Shown here piece after piece: positions 1 through 10,090 of a stretch of 64,000 nucleotides of DNA. The stretch is from Catonia carolina (lineage: Eukaryota; Arthropoda; Insecta; Hemiptera; Achilidae), in NCBI GenBank assembly GCA_035578175.1, contig JAQMRL010000011.1, positions 6,149,501 to 6,213,500 on the forward strand. Reading direction: 5' to 3'. Under the pieces are notes generated by a model. The model searched no databases, was not told the origin of the DNA, and saw nothing but the letters and a program-made list of their open reading frames with translations. The stretch's first letter is position 1. Each line of letters opens with the position of its first letter. The position numbers and the translations under genes are program-made.

Positions 1-1261
1 GTTCGGCCGCCAAAGGGGCTAGGTGTATCACAATACTTAGAAATTTCAAGATATGAAAGTTTAAAAATAAAGTTTAAAGTTTCAAAATTTAAAATTTAAA
101 GGTTTTACAATTTTAGGTTAATGTTTAAAGTTTCAAAATTTCAACTTTAAATGTTGTGGTTTGAATGTATGATACTTTGAGTTTTTCGTTTTCTCAAACG
201 ACCTTGCGTTTTTTCGTTTGCGACCTAAAAACTTTCAGGTTACAAAATCTTTATGTAATTTTCTTCGCTAAATAACATGTCGTTAAAAAAATATTTGTAT
301 TCCGAAAATTTTAAAATTTTTGTTGGGGTAGTAATCACCATAGGACCCCGACCTAAAATTTAATAGATTCTTCGTGACTCTAGGGGTATGTGTAACGTTT
401 TGTTAATAAACGTTTGCGAAAAACCGTTGTGAAGGTGTAAAGAAAGAAAAACGTGAAAACGGTAAGCCCTAAAAGCCGGAATGCTAGTGTTTTCTTAGCG
501 AAGAGGTAGGTTAAGAAAAACTTTAATTACATGGCCTTGAAGTACTTTGGGAGAGGCACAAAAAAGATTCTATACAATTTTTCTCTACGAAGCACTGTTC
601 AGGAGGTAAAAAAATACAACCCCCTACCAACGGTAAGCGGGTGGAACCTGAAAGTTTTCACGTTACCAAATTTTTTATTAACTTTTAACGTCGAAAACAA
701 GCCGTTAAAATACATTTTGTATTCTAAAAATTTAGAAATTTCATAATTTTTGGATAGGGGTAGCAACCCCTATTGGATCGCTTGCTAAAATTTAAAAAAA
801 TACCTGGGATGCTATAAGTACCTGTGACGTTTTGCTAATAAAAATTTGCCAAAAAACCGTTTTGAAGGTGTAAAGATAGGAAAACTGAAAACGGTAAACC
901 CCAAAAAACCGAAATTTGGTTTTTGTAGTTTTCTCAGAGGACCGGTGGGTTAAGGGCAACTTTAGTTATATAATCTTGAAGTACTTTTTGTGGGGCACAA
1001 AACAGGTTCATGCATTTTGTCCCTATTATTCACTGTTAAGGAAATAAGGAAATACAACCCCTACCGCAGTGTAGAGGGTGGTAATTTAAAATTTTCGAGT
1101 TATAAAATTTTTGTGTAATTTTTACGCCAAACAACATGCCGTCAAAAGACTTTTTGTCTTCTAAAAATATAAACATTTCATATCTTTTGGATAAGGGTAG
1201 CGACCCCCGTAGGACCCCGATTTAAAATTTGAAAAATTACCCGTGACACTTCGGGTACGAG
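1..1261. repeat. Satellite-like tandem array, left block
   Basis: Roughly three units of an AT-rich repeat. A landmark of the form GGGGTAG.AA, then GACCCCGA and AAAATTTGAAA, recurs near 325, 758 and 1193, giving a period of about 433-436 bp. Each unit also has a GGTGTAAAG-AAAAC block, GGGTTAAGGGCAACTTTA and CTTGAAGTACTTTGG. The 71-aa frame at 531-746 is a by-product of the repeat and is not a gene. The array is cut at 1261 by a Gypsy element and resumes at 9755 at the matching place in the unit. Confidence 0.85.
1258..1261. repeat. 4-bp target site duplication of the Gypsy element (left copy)
   Basis: CGAG lies directly before the LTR start TGTAAC and is repeated at 9751-9754 directly after the other LTR end GTTACA. 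A duplication of 4 bp is common for Ty3/Gypsy integrases. The intact duplication shows that the two LTRs and everything between them entered as one unit. Confidence 0.9.
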
Positions 1262-2633
1262 TGTAACTACACCCTTGTCGCCACCGTGAACACCCACGGC
1301 CCAAAACATAAGCGACAGGTCGGTAAGGGTGTAAACAAAATAAAAAAAATTAGGAAGCGCTGAACAAACAGAGGAAACGTTGCATGAGCCAAATAAATCA
1401 TTCACAAAATAGGTTATAAAAATTTTAATTTATATCAAATAAGATTGGCATATAATACATTAACCATTAAATGCTTAAGTAACAATATATTAAATCGGTG
1501 TAGACCGAAAGATCAAAAAGATGAATGCCAAGTAGATAATTCAAAAAAAATAATGCTTTTATACTAGAAACTATAGCTTTTGTTGGCCAACATTATGTAT
1601 GTATTTTATAAATACTTTTACTATATATTTTTTTTAATAACTAATAAATTAGGTTTTCAATAATATCACATTAATATTAATTAAATGATTAAAGTTCCTT
1701 GTTACTTTCATATTTACTGTAAGTTTAACAGAAAAGTAATTTAAAAATTATTCAAAATTTGCAGAAAACAAAAGAACTTGGGTTGCTGTTTTAATTTGAG
1801 TATAAGATTTTAGTTTTCATGTTACATTAGATTTTTCCAAAAAAATATATTAATTTTAATATAGCAGTTACAGTTACAGATGACGAAAATGCAAGAAAAT
1901 TCATATACTTTGGGTAACATCTCAACCAAGATTTTCCTGTTGGATCAGTTGTGAATTAAATAAGGATTCGGAGATAGAGTCTTTCAAGTAAGATGTAAAA
2001 TTCGGTTACGCCGATACATAGTTGATAAAAACTGGTGGTTTCACAAAAATAAAATATAATTGACACATACCTCTTTAAAAAAAACACAGATTTCGTAAAA
2101 CACTCACGGCTCCTAGTACACTTGTTTTCGAGAGCGGATAGATACATATGCCTCGAAGGTTTCAAACATTTTTAATTCAGCAGGAAAATCCCATCAAGAT
2201 GTACTTCTTAAGAAGCTGATAAACATTAGTTTCGGGAATCGAAAACCCAACTTGCAGTGTTGCATTAATCGGAACAGGTTACATCCAAACGGTACTCCAA
2301 ATCATACACTCGAGTGCCACACATGAGCCCATTTCAATGGGCAGAAGAAAAATACTTTGCTAAAAAGTATTAAAACTATCAAAAGTTTAACGTAAAGAAA
2401 TTACATTACAACAGTAAACGTGGCTAGATAGAACTACGCCGAAAAACACACAGGCAGGCATCACGTCGCAGCCAGCGCGAGGGACAGAAATAGTACCGGA
2501 AAAAAAACACAGGGCGCGCCAGCTAACGGCAAACAAGAGCAATTATCGGTAAATACAGATATGACAAACGACAACAATAAACAATGCAGATCAAACACAA
2601 ATAAAAGTAACAATCTGGCAACCAGATGTTACA
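1262..2633 (-). repeat. 3' LTR of the Gypsy element
   Basis: 1372 bp, nearly identical to 8381-9750. Differences I could see are single-base changes near 1306, 1345, 1615 and 2551 and short length changes in homopolymers near 1629 and 2501. Ends are TGTAAC and GTTACA, a 6-bp inverted repeat. Small open frames inside, such as 1956-2165 minus, recur in both LTRs but have no recognisable content. Confidence 0.93.
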
Positions 2634-2646
2634 GACTCCCCCCGCC
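2634..2646 (-). promoter_or_regulatory. Polypurine tract of the Gypsy element
   Basis: On the minus strand a G-rich run (GGCGGGGGGAGTC) sits directly against the 3' LTR. This is the expected place and base composition for the plus-strand DNA primer in reverse transcription. Confidence 0.75.
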
Positions 2647-3360
2647 AAGAACAAACAAAACCAAGAAATGGGTTTGTTTGCCCCAGCCGAGAAGAGTAAC
2701 CACAACAACGGGGAGTTTTAAGTCGTTCCCTAGCGCGACTGACATCAACCCCCCAACAGAACCCCACAGGAGTAGTTAAGGTCATCTCCTTCGCGTGACC
2801 GACAAAATCGAAAGAAGGAGGACCGTAAAGGTCACTGTAACTCTCCGTCGTCCGCCCAGCTAAGGGAAGAGACCGAAAGCTCAAGCGACCCCACAAGTCC
2901 TTGGTGACTGCACTGACACATCCGCCCAACTAAGGGAAGATGCGGCAAATACAGCACCCCCAAACACCTTACCATCACCAAAACCCAAAAACTTAACCGA
3001 CTTAAGTCCAAAACACCTCATAAACTAACCTAAACAGAGGACTCACTATGTCCAACGGGCAAGAAAACCCAAAGCTGGCTACAGAAAGCCAAAAGATCCA
3101 AAGAGCAAAGAGAGGGAATGCGAGGACGTCTCCCCGAAGAATCCCAAAAAGGTGAGGTAAAAACCCCAAACGCACCAAACACAGGGTGCAGAGACAAATC
3201 AGGTAAAGCAAAGACATTTCCCTACAAGGGTCATCTAACAAAAGACGGCAACACAACAAAAAACGGGATTTCCCAAAAGGAAACAAGGACAAGCCGAGAG
3301 AAAAGGTAAACATACCTATCCAAGACAAAACAAGGGTATATCCAACAAACAACAAAAAAA
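2647..3360 (-). other. Gypsy 3' noncoding tail with a short direct repeat
   Basis: About 0.7 kb between the pol stop and the polypurine tract, strongly A/C-rich on the plus strand and so G/T-rich in the element's RNA. It contains a 20-bp direct repeat with one mismatch at 2851-2870 and 2921-2940 (TCCGCCCAGCTAAGGGAAGA type). Hydrophobic frames at 3002-3409 and 2591-2929 lack an ATG or a recognisable domain and may follow from the base composition. I see no env gene. Confidence 0.6.
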
Positions 3361-6300
3361 TTAACAAGGGCGGACAAAATCCACAATGGATACGTCCAAA
3401 TCGTCGCAATCGGAAACTACGTCATCACATACGGGAATATCCGTATGTCGAACAGGCCCATAAGCAACCTTGAGTTGAGACAGATGAGCTTTCCGAACAC
3501 ACGCAGAATGGCCAGGACGAACCAATTCCACGGTGACGGGAGTAAGAAATTTAGAAATCGTAAACGGCCCAAACCAGCGTGTCATGAGTTTGGCCGATTG
3601 TTTATTAATAGCGGAGCTTAAATTATGCTTCATGCACCACACCAGATCTCCAACTTTAAAATTATTCTCAGTTCTTCCTTTATTATAACTTTGTGCGAAA
3701 CGCTTTCGTGCTTTAATTAAATTGTCCTTGGCACTTTTCCATACTTCGGTAGCAGAGCTAGCGTCATGCGGCAATAAATCATTTATTTTCCAAATATTGG
3801 ATAGCGGACAGGAGGGAAAGATTTTAAAAATAATATTAAACGGAGAATTCTTTATGGAATCGTGGAAAGAAGAATTGAAGGCGAGCTGTAACCAAGTGAG
3901 GGATTGGTCCCAATTGGATTGAGAATCAGAATGGAAGGCAATAAGGGCCGCCTTAAGATTTCGGTTGAATCTCTCGGCATTAGAAGGTTGGGGATGATAA
4001 GGGGATAACGTAGAGAACTTAATACCCAGCGAGAACAGAAAGTTTCTAAAAAGATGAGAAGTAAAACAGGTAGCGTTATCAGAGATAACAATATCAGGAA
4101 AACCGAAACTTTGAAAAACGTGATCCTTAAGGGATTTGATAGTGTTAGCAGAAGTGGCGTCGCGTACAGGACAAAGCCAGGTAAATTTCGAAAAAGAATC
4201 GACAATGACCAAAATATAACGATACCCACAACGGGTACGGGGTAAAGGACCAACATAATCAATGTGAAGAACGTGGAAAGGGCGAGTGGGGACGGTGGAG
4301 GCTAAGAGACCTATTTTGGTGTTGCGAGAAGGCTTACTAGTGGCGCAGATGTTACAGGACTTGATACGATTTTCGATGTCTTTGGACATAGAGGGCCAAT
4401 AGAAATACTGTGAAATTTTACGACGAGTTTTCATGAAACCGAAGTGACCTCCTAACACAGAGTCGTGAAAATAAGCAAACACCATGTCAACTAATACAGA
4501 AGGGAGAACAATACGCGAAGGGAAGGTACCTAAAGGTTTAATACATAGGACACCTTTAGAAAGGTAAAACTTGGATGAAACAACACCGTCCTTTAGAGAA
4601 GAAATAATAGACAACAGCTCGGGGTCTTGGTTTTGATAGGAGCTAATATCGCCGAAGGCCAAAGGAAAATTATTGAGGATAGGGAAACATTCTATATCGT
4701 CTTCAGCTCCAACAGCTTCGTTCTCCTCGAACATTCGAGATAAGGTATCGGCGATCACATTTTGCGTTCCTTTTATATGTGTGACAGTAAATTTCAAAGC
4801 CATAATCTTTGCGATCCAGCGCCCTAACTTTCCAAGAGATCTGGGTCGAGCTAACAACCAGGATAACGCTTGGTTGTCCGTTTCCAGAGCAAATTCGCGG
4901 TGTTCCAGATAAGGGCAAAATTTCTCCATGCCGTACACCACCGCGAGGCATTCCAGTTCGTAAGCGGAAGCTTTCCTTTCTTGTAGCGTTAAACTTCTGG
5001 ATGCATATGCCACAGGTTGACGTGACCCATCGATTTCCTGCAAAAGAACAGCGCCTAAGGCGCAAGAGCTGGCGTCTGTTTGCAAAATGAAACCATTTTC
5101 AAAGTCGGGTATCCTTAACACAGGCGGGTTGCTAATAGCGCCTTTCAATGTATCAAACGCCTTTTGTGCATCTTCACTCCAACAAAACTTGCTCCTTTTC
5201 CCACGAAGAGCATTCAGAGGAACGGCTATTTCCGAAAACTTAGGGATAAACTTTCTAAAGAAATTTACCATGCCCACAAATCTCGACACGGCCTTGGCAT
5301 TCTTAGGTGTAGGAAAATTTAAAATAGCAGATGTACGGTCGGGGTTAACCTTAACACCACCTGCTGAAATAAGGTGCCCGAGAAAACCAACTTCACTAAC
5401 AGCAAACTTCACCTTATCCGGATTTACAGTTAGACCTGCTTTAGACAGACGTTGAAGTATGTCACGCACGTGTTCAACATGAGCATCGAAATCGTTAGAA
5501 AAAATCAAAACATCATCCAAGAAATTAAACACATACTGAAATTTGACGTCATGGAAAATTTTGTCTAAAAGTCGAGACAATACTTGACCGCCGGTGGCTA
5601 AGCCAAAAGGGATACGTGTGAACTGATATAACATCCAAGGAGTGCAAAAGCTAGTCACATGCTTGGATTCTTGAGACAGAGGGATTTGGTGGTAAGCGGA
5701 ATTAAGGTCAAGTATCGTGAAAAATTTGGCCTTACCGAACCAATCGAAACAAGAGTGGAGATTGGGAAGGGGAACTGCTTCAACATCAACATGCTGATTG
5801 AGTTTCCTATAATCGATCACCATGCGCGGTTTCCTGTCGTCATGAGTAACGACAAAAGCGGGACTAGCGTAAGATGAATTGCTCGGCTCGATTATACCCT
5901 GTTCGAGCAATTTGTCGACCAAATTGCGCAAAAGCAACCTCTTAGGCGGGGCTAAAACATAAGGATGAGATTTTACGGGGACATTACTATTCAATTTGAC
6001 GTCATATTCAACGAGGTGGGTCAGACCTAAACGAGTCGTAAGTACCTCGGAAAATCCATTAAACAACTCCACAGCGCGTTCACGTTGTTCAATGTCAAGA
6101 TGGGAAATAAGTTTCCCCCAGTCCATACTATCAGAATCAAGAGATTCTACAGGGTGATCAATAGAATTAGAAGAAATCGGACTACCGAATAAGGGTATTT
6201 TATATTTGGGACGAAATTTGAAATGAAGAAGACAAGAAGATAAATCGAGTACAAGGCCAGTATGAATAAAGAAATCTGATCCAAGAATAAAAGAACAGGC

Positions 6301-6873
6301 TAGATTACTTGCTACAAGGATGGGAAAATTCCAAGTAAAACAGTCAACTTTTATTTTACATATGACTTCATACATAATGTCCAATTTGGAGCTAGTAGCA
6401 GATGAACACAGAACGTTTGACACTTTTACAGATTTAAAGTTGCGAGAATTATTTAAAGAATTAAAGGTATTCAAACTCATAAACGATCTTACAGATCCGG
6501 AGTCAAGAAGAGCAGGAATATCACATGAATTAAATTTAAGATTCACTCTGGGGCGACTTCTAACAGGACAAACATTTATAATATTACTACGATTAGGCTG
6601 CAGTACGCCATCAACAGCTTTAGGCCAACGGACCAATCTAGAATAGTTATTACCAAGGTGCGAATCGGAAACAAAATTCCTACTAACGTTGTTAGAATAA
6701 TTGCGACTGACACGAGCGTTATAAATCCGCTTACATCTGAAACGAGAACAGTCCCATATGTAATGTCCCATAACATTACACAAGTAACATTGAGGAGGAA
6801 ATTTATTATTAAAGTTAGACTTAAATTCAGAACAGTGAGGTAGGCTAACCGTATCTACCCCACTATAAACTAG
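3361..6873 (-). CDS. pol: Gypsy Pol polyprotein: protease, reverse transcriptase, RNase H, integrase
   Basis: About 1170 codons in the -1 frame relative to gag. Its domains copy the element's RNA into DNA and insert it. It opens with a zinc knuckle (CYLCNVMGHYIWDC, near 6740-6790). Positions below are counted from 6783. Protease has LLDSGS near residue 92. RT has RMVIDYRKLN and FLDD near 420, in place of the usual YxDD. RNase H starts LQTDASSCALG. Integrase has an HHCC finger, HIDYVGP, SDNATCF and NAER; I count 34 residues between the second D and the E, one fewer than the commonest 35. The tail has the GPF motif (RWFGPFTISKF). No ATG opens this frame, so it must be made by frameshifting from gag. 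No stop or frameshift interrupts it. Confidence 0.93.
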   Translation of the reverse strand, partial: LVYSGVDTVSLPHCSEFKSNFNNKFPPQCYLCNVMGHYIWDCSRFRCKRIYNARVSRNYSNNVSRNFVSDSHLGNNYSRLVRWPKAVDGVLQPNRSNIINVCPVRSRPRVNLKFNSCDIPALLDSGSVRSFMSLNTFNSLNNSRNFKSVKVSNVLCSSATSSKLDIMYEVICKIKVDCFTWNFPILVASNLACSFILGSDFFIHTGLVLDLSSCLLHFKFRPKYKIPLFGSPISSNSIDHPVESLDSDSMDWGKLISHLDIEQRERAVELFNGFSEVLTTRLGLTHLVEYDVKLNSNVPVKSHPYVLAPPKRLLLRNLVDKLLEQGIIEPSNSSYASPAFVVTHDDRKPRMVIDYRKLNQHVDVEAVPLPNLHSCFDWFGKAKFFTILDLNSAYHQIPLSQESKHVTSFCTPWMLYQFTRIPFGLATGGQVLSRLLDKIFHDVKFQYVFNFLDDVLIFSNDFDAHVEHVRDILQRLSKAGLTVNPDKVKFAVSEVGFLGHLISAGGVKVNPDRTSAILNFPTPKNAKAVSRFVGMVNFFRKFIPKFSEIAVPLNALRGKRSKFCWSEDAQKAFDTLKGAISNPPVLRIPDFENGFILQTDASSCALGAVLLQEIDGSRQPVAYASRSLTLQERKASAYELECLAVVYGMEKFCPYLEHREFALETDNQALSWLLARPRSLGKLGRWIAKIMALKFTVTHIKGTQNVIADTLSRMFEENEAVGAEDDIECFPILNNFPLAFGDISSYQNQDPELLSIISSLKDGVVSSKFYLSKGVLCIKPLGTFPSRIVLPSVLVDMVFAYFHDSVLGGHFGFMKTRRKISQYFYWPSMSKDIENRIKSCNICATSKPSRNTKIGLLASTVPTRPFHVLHIDYVGPLPRTRCGYRYILVIVDSFSKFTWLCPVRDATSANTIKSLKDHVFQSFGFPDIVISDNATCFTSHLFRNFLFSLGIKFSTLSPYHPQPSNAERFNRNLKAALIAFHSDSQSNWDQSLTWLQLAFNSSFHDSIKNSPFNIIFKIFPSCPLSNIWKINDLLPHDASSATEVWKSAKDNLIKARKRFAQSYNKGRTENNFKVGDLVWCMKHNLSSAINKQSAKLMTRWFGPFTISKFLTPVTVELVRPGHSACVRKAHLSQLKVAYGPVRHTDIPVCDDVVSDCDDLDVSIVDFVRPC

Positions 6874-8144
6874 TTTTTTGGAATATTATTACTATTATTT
6901 GAAGACGAAGAAACATTTCTCCCTATTGCAGCCTTTCTAAAACAATTCGCAACGATGTGCCCTGGTTTATGGCAAAAGTGACAGATGGGTACATTACTAT
7001 CACGTGTTAATAATTTGCTACTCTCGTTCACTTTCTGACGCCTATGATCGGTGAACAGTGTGTTCATGACTTGAACGCACAATAAATTTAATTCGTTGAA
7101 ATCACGTGGCCGATTGCTCATAACCAGACAAGACCGCGTTTCCGGCGACAAACCATCCACAATATTGCTGACAATTTCAGCTTCACTCAAACCTAACTGC
7201 AAAATAGCGGCAGATTCTTTGATTTCAGAGATATATCTATGCAGATCCTCACCAACCATCTGACTCCTAAAGAACAAGTTTTGCTTTAACTCGACGAACT
7301 GCCGGGTAGGTATAAAAGTAAGGATAGCTTCACGTTGAAATTCACTAAAGTTTTGTGAAGAAGTGTGTTTAATTAGTACATCACGCAATGGACTTACGGC
7401 GTAAGGCAATAGTAGGGAAACGATACTTTTCCGGATATCAGGAAATGAATAATGTAAGTTGATTCCTATACGAAACAATTTTAATAAATCGTCCACACTA
7501 AAACCGTTACAGACCGGTAGTTTGCTTAAAAATTTTTCAGCCGGGTGAGGCAATTTACCATATAAGGAGAATGTAGGTCGTACTCCTTCCAGCACAGTGA
7601 CGCTGTTAGTGTTATTAACATTATTTGAAGAAGGATTGCTATCAATATTATTTGTGGCATTATTATTATTTTTATTAACGTCCGTATTGGTAGTATTACC
7701 GGGAGGATCGTTATCAATACACATACTACTTACAGCTTTAATAGAGCTTTCAAGATTTAAAATATGTTCACCAAATTCTTTTATTTTATCGGAGTTCAAC
7801 AGATCTTCGCCACATAAGGATAATAACATGTTAAAACGCTTAGTAACGGAAGATAACCGGCCTTTCAGGCCATTATAATATCTAATAGTAATCTGAGCTT
7901 CAATATTCTCCAATTCATAGACAAAAGTATGCAAGCGCAAGGTCAATAGTTGAATTTCTTTTTCTAGAGAAAAAACTTTAAGATATTCAGGGGCAGGTTT
8001 TATATTTTGGGCAATGACCCTCCGTAACTTAACTCTCAGTTCGGATACGGACCCGGATACATTTACTCCCCTACATCGTAATTCATACAAGAGGTCGTCC
8101 TTGGTTAGATAATCAATGTAAATATTTTCATCAGCTGACTCCAT
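6870..8144 (-). CDS. gag: Gypsy Gag (SAP-like N-terminus, zinc knuckle)
   Basis: 424 aa from a clear ATG at 8144. Gag packages the element RNA and builds the intracellular particle. Residues about 12-45 (YLTKDDLLYELRCRGV...LRVKLRRV) look like a SAP-type helix-extended-helix motif, which I know from other insect retrotransposon Gags. Residues about 148-185 are an Asn-rich linker. Residues about 205-370 are the likely capsid region. Near 388-401 is a CX2CX4HX4C knuckle (CHFCHKPGHIVANC). The frame ends in TAG, preceded directly by a slippery heptamer, so most ribosomes should stop here and some should go on into pol. Confidence 0.9.
   Translation of the reverse strand: MESADENIYIDYLTKDDLLYELRCRGVNVSGSVSELRVKLRRVIAQNIKPAPEYLKVFSLEKEIQLLTLRLHTFVYELENIEAQITIRYYNGLKGRLSSVTKRFNMLLSLCGEDLLNSDKIKEFGEHILNLESSIKAVSSMCIDNDPPGNTTNTDVNKNNNNATNNIDSNPSSNNVNNTNSVTVLEGVRPTFSLYGKLPHPAEKFLSKLPVCNGFSVDDLLKLFRIGINLHYSFPDIRKSIVSLLLPYAVSPLRDVLIKHTSSQNFSEFQREAILTFIPTRQFVELKQNLFFRSQMVGEDLHRYISEIKESAAILQLGLSEAEIVSNIVDGLSPETRSCLVMSNRPRDFNELNLLCVQVMNTLFTDHRRQKVNESSKLLTRDSNVPICHFCHKPGHIVANCFRKAAIGRNVSSSSNNSNNIPKN
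6873..6879 (-). promoter_or_regulatory. Predicted -1 ribosomal frameshift site (A AAA AAC) at the gag stop
   Basis: On the minus strand gag ends CCA AAA AAC TAG. The heptamer A AAA AAC is in the phase required for -1 slippage, and slipping back one base at AAC enters the pol frame, which is open from there to 3361. The gag TAG is the very next codon, so no spacer precedes the stop. I did not fold the downstream sequence for a pseudoknot. Confidence 0.75.
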
Positions 8145-8380
8145 GATTGCCCGACAATATAAGTAAAATAATAAGAAAAAAATGACAATCTAAAGAAACA
8201 CAATAGAAAAGGGTAGCATCCCAGAAGCTGAAAACATTTAAGTAATTACAATTATGCTTCTGATAATATTTAACCATGCAACGATTTGTTAATACTTTTA
8301 TATATAAATTTAATGAAGCTAAATACCGATAAAACAGACCGACCTGAATAATAATAACCACACGTTCTGGTACCAAATTT
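8145..8380 (-). promoter_or_regulatory. Gypsy 5' leader with primer binding site
   Basis: 236 bp between the 5' LTR and the gag ATG. Five bases inside the LTR, on the minus strand, TGGTACCAGAACGTG (8375 down to 8361) starts with TGG as expected for pairing with the CCA end of a tRNA. TGGTACCAG matches the 3' end of animal tRNA-Leu(UAA) as I recall it; the tRNA identity is a guess. This leader would also hold the packaging signal. Confidence 0.65.
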
Positions 8381-9750
8381 TGTAACTACACCCTTGTCGC
8401 CACCGTGAACACCCACGGCCCAAACCATAAGCGACAGGTCGGTAAGGGTGTAAACAAAATAAAAGAAATTAGGAAGCGCTGAACAAACAGAGGAAACGTT
8501 GCATGAGCCAAATAAATCATTCACAAAATAGGTTATAAAAATTTTAATTTATATCAAATAAGATTGGCATATAATACATTAACCATTAAATGCTTAAGTA
8601 ACAATATATTAAATCGGTGTAGACCGAAAGATCAAAAAGATGAATGCCAAGTAGATAATTCAAAAAAAATAATGCTTTTATACTAGAAACTATAGCTTTT
8701 GTTGGCCAACATTATGTATGTATTTTATAAATAGTTTTACTATATTTTTTTTTTAATAACTAATAAATTAGGTTTTCAATAATATCACATTAATATTAAT
8801 TAAATGATTAAAGTTCCTTGTTACTTTCATATTTACTGTAAGTTTAACAGAAAAGTAATTTAAAAATTATTCAAAATTTGCAGAAAACAAAAGAACTTGG
8901 GTTGCTGTTTTAATTTGAGTATAAGATTTTAGTTTTCATGTTACATTAGATTTTTCCAAAAAAATATATTAATTTTAATATAGCAGTTACAGTTACAGAT
9001 GACGAAAATGCAAGAAAATTCATATACTTTGGGTAACATCTCAACCAAGATTTTCCTGTTGGATCAGTTGTGAATTAAATAAGGATTCGGAGATAGAGTC
9101 TTTCAAGTAAGATGTAAAATTCGGTTACGCCGATACATAGTTGATAAAAACTGGTGGTTTCACAAAAATAAAATATAATTGACACATACCTCTTTAAAAA
9201 AAACACAGATTTCGTAAAACACTCACGGCTCCTAGTACACTTGTTTTCGAGAGCGGATAGATACATATGCCTCGAAGGTTTCAAACATTTTTAATTCAGC
9301 AGGAAAATCCCATCAAGATGTACTTCTTAAGAAGCTGATAAACATTAGTTTCGGGAATCGAAAACCCAACTTGCAGTGTTGCATTAATCGGAACAGGTTA
9401 CATCCAAACGGTACTCCAAATCATACACTCGAGTGCCACACATGAGCCCATTTCAATGGGCAGAAGAAAAATACTTTGCTAAAAAGTATTAAAACTATCA
9501 AAAGTTTAACGTAAAGAAATTACATTACAACAGTAAACGTGGCTAGATAGAACTACGCCGAAAAACACACAGGCAGGCATCACGTCGCAGCCAGCGCGAG
9601 GGACAGAAATAGTACCGGAAAAAACACAGGGCGCGCCAGCTAACGGCAAACAAGAGCAATTATCGGAAAATACAGATATGACAAACGACAACAATAAACA
9701 ATGCAGATCAAACACAAATAAAAGTAACAATCTGGCAACCAGATGTTACA
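8381..9750 (-). repeat. 5' LTR of the Gypsy element (promoter LTR)
   Basis: 1370 bp, nearly identical to 1262-2633, with the same TGTAAC...GTTACA ends. As the upstream LTR on the minus strand it should carry the promoter. I could not place a TATA box or start site with confidence. Confidence 0.93.
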
Positions 9751-10072
9751 CGAGTAACTGTTTAAAAATAAAAATTTGACGAAATAACCAATTTTGAAGG
9801 TGTAAAGAAAGAACAACATGCAAACGGCAAACCCCAAAAAGCCGAAATTTTGTTTTTTGAGTTTTTACACCGAACCTGTAAGTAAAGGGCAACAATAACT
9901 ATATGGTTTTAAAGTACTTTGCAACGGGTACAAAAAAGATTCTATACAATTTTTCGCTACGATGCACCGATTAGGAGATAAAAAAATACAACCCCTACCA
10001 CAGGCTAGAGGGTGCTAATTGAACATTTTCGGGTTATCAAATATTTGTGTAATTTTTAATGCCAAACATCAT
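9751..10072. repeat. Satellite-like array, block between Gypsy and the RTE-like LINE
   Basis: Starts with the CGAG duplication (9751-9754) and continues the unit broken at 1261, with GGTGTAAAGAAAGAA, CCCCAAAAAGCCGAAATT, AAAGGGCAACA and a TTTAAAGTACTTTG block. Joined with 1193-1261 and 13489-13540 it makes one unit of about 439 bp. Ends with the 14-bp target duplication ATGCCAAACATCAT (10059-10072). Confidence 0.85.
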
Positions 10073-10090
10073 CTTCTTCTTCTCATAGCG

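Larger units (their letters stand above)
1262..9750 (-). mobile_element. Complete Ty3/Gypsy LTR retrotransposon, read on the minus strand
   Basis: An 8.49-kb element with LTRs at 1262-2633 and 8381-9750, both with ends TGTAAC...GTTACA, and a CGAG duplication on each side. Reading the minus strand the order is LTR, primer binding site, leader, gag, -1 shifted pol (protease, RT, RNase H, integrase), a 0.7-kb noncoding tail, polypurine tract, LTR. RT before integrase and a GPF motif in the integrase tail place it in Ty3/Gypsy. The clade is not certain. No env gene is recognisable. LTRs differ at only a handful of positions by eye and both long frames are open, so it is young and possibly still active. 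Confidence 0.95.

Noticed and set aside
531..746. 71-aa frame starting MALKYFGRGTKK
   Set aside because: It lies in a satellite unit; the other units carry stops or shifts at the same place.
1178..1405. Frame present in both LTR copies (1178-1405 and 8270-8524 minus)
   Set aside because: It crosses the LTR edge, so it differs at one end in each copy and has no known motif.
3002..3409. Possible env-like hydrophobic protein of the Gypsy element
   Set aside because: No ATG, no signal or cleavage motif, and a G/T-rich strand yields hydrophobic codons by itself. Kept only as a low-interest finding.
6320..6646. Plus-strand frames opposite the Gypsy pol and gag (for example 6320-6646, 5087-5455)
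   Set aside because: Antisense shadows of conserved pol codons.
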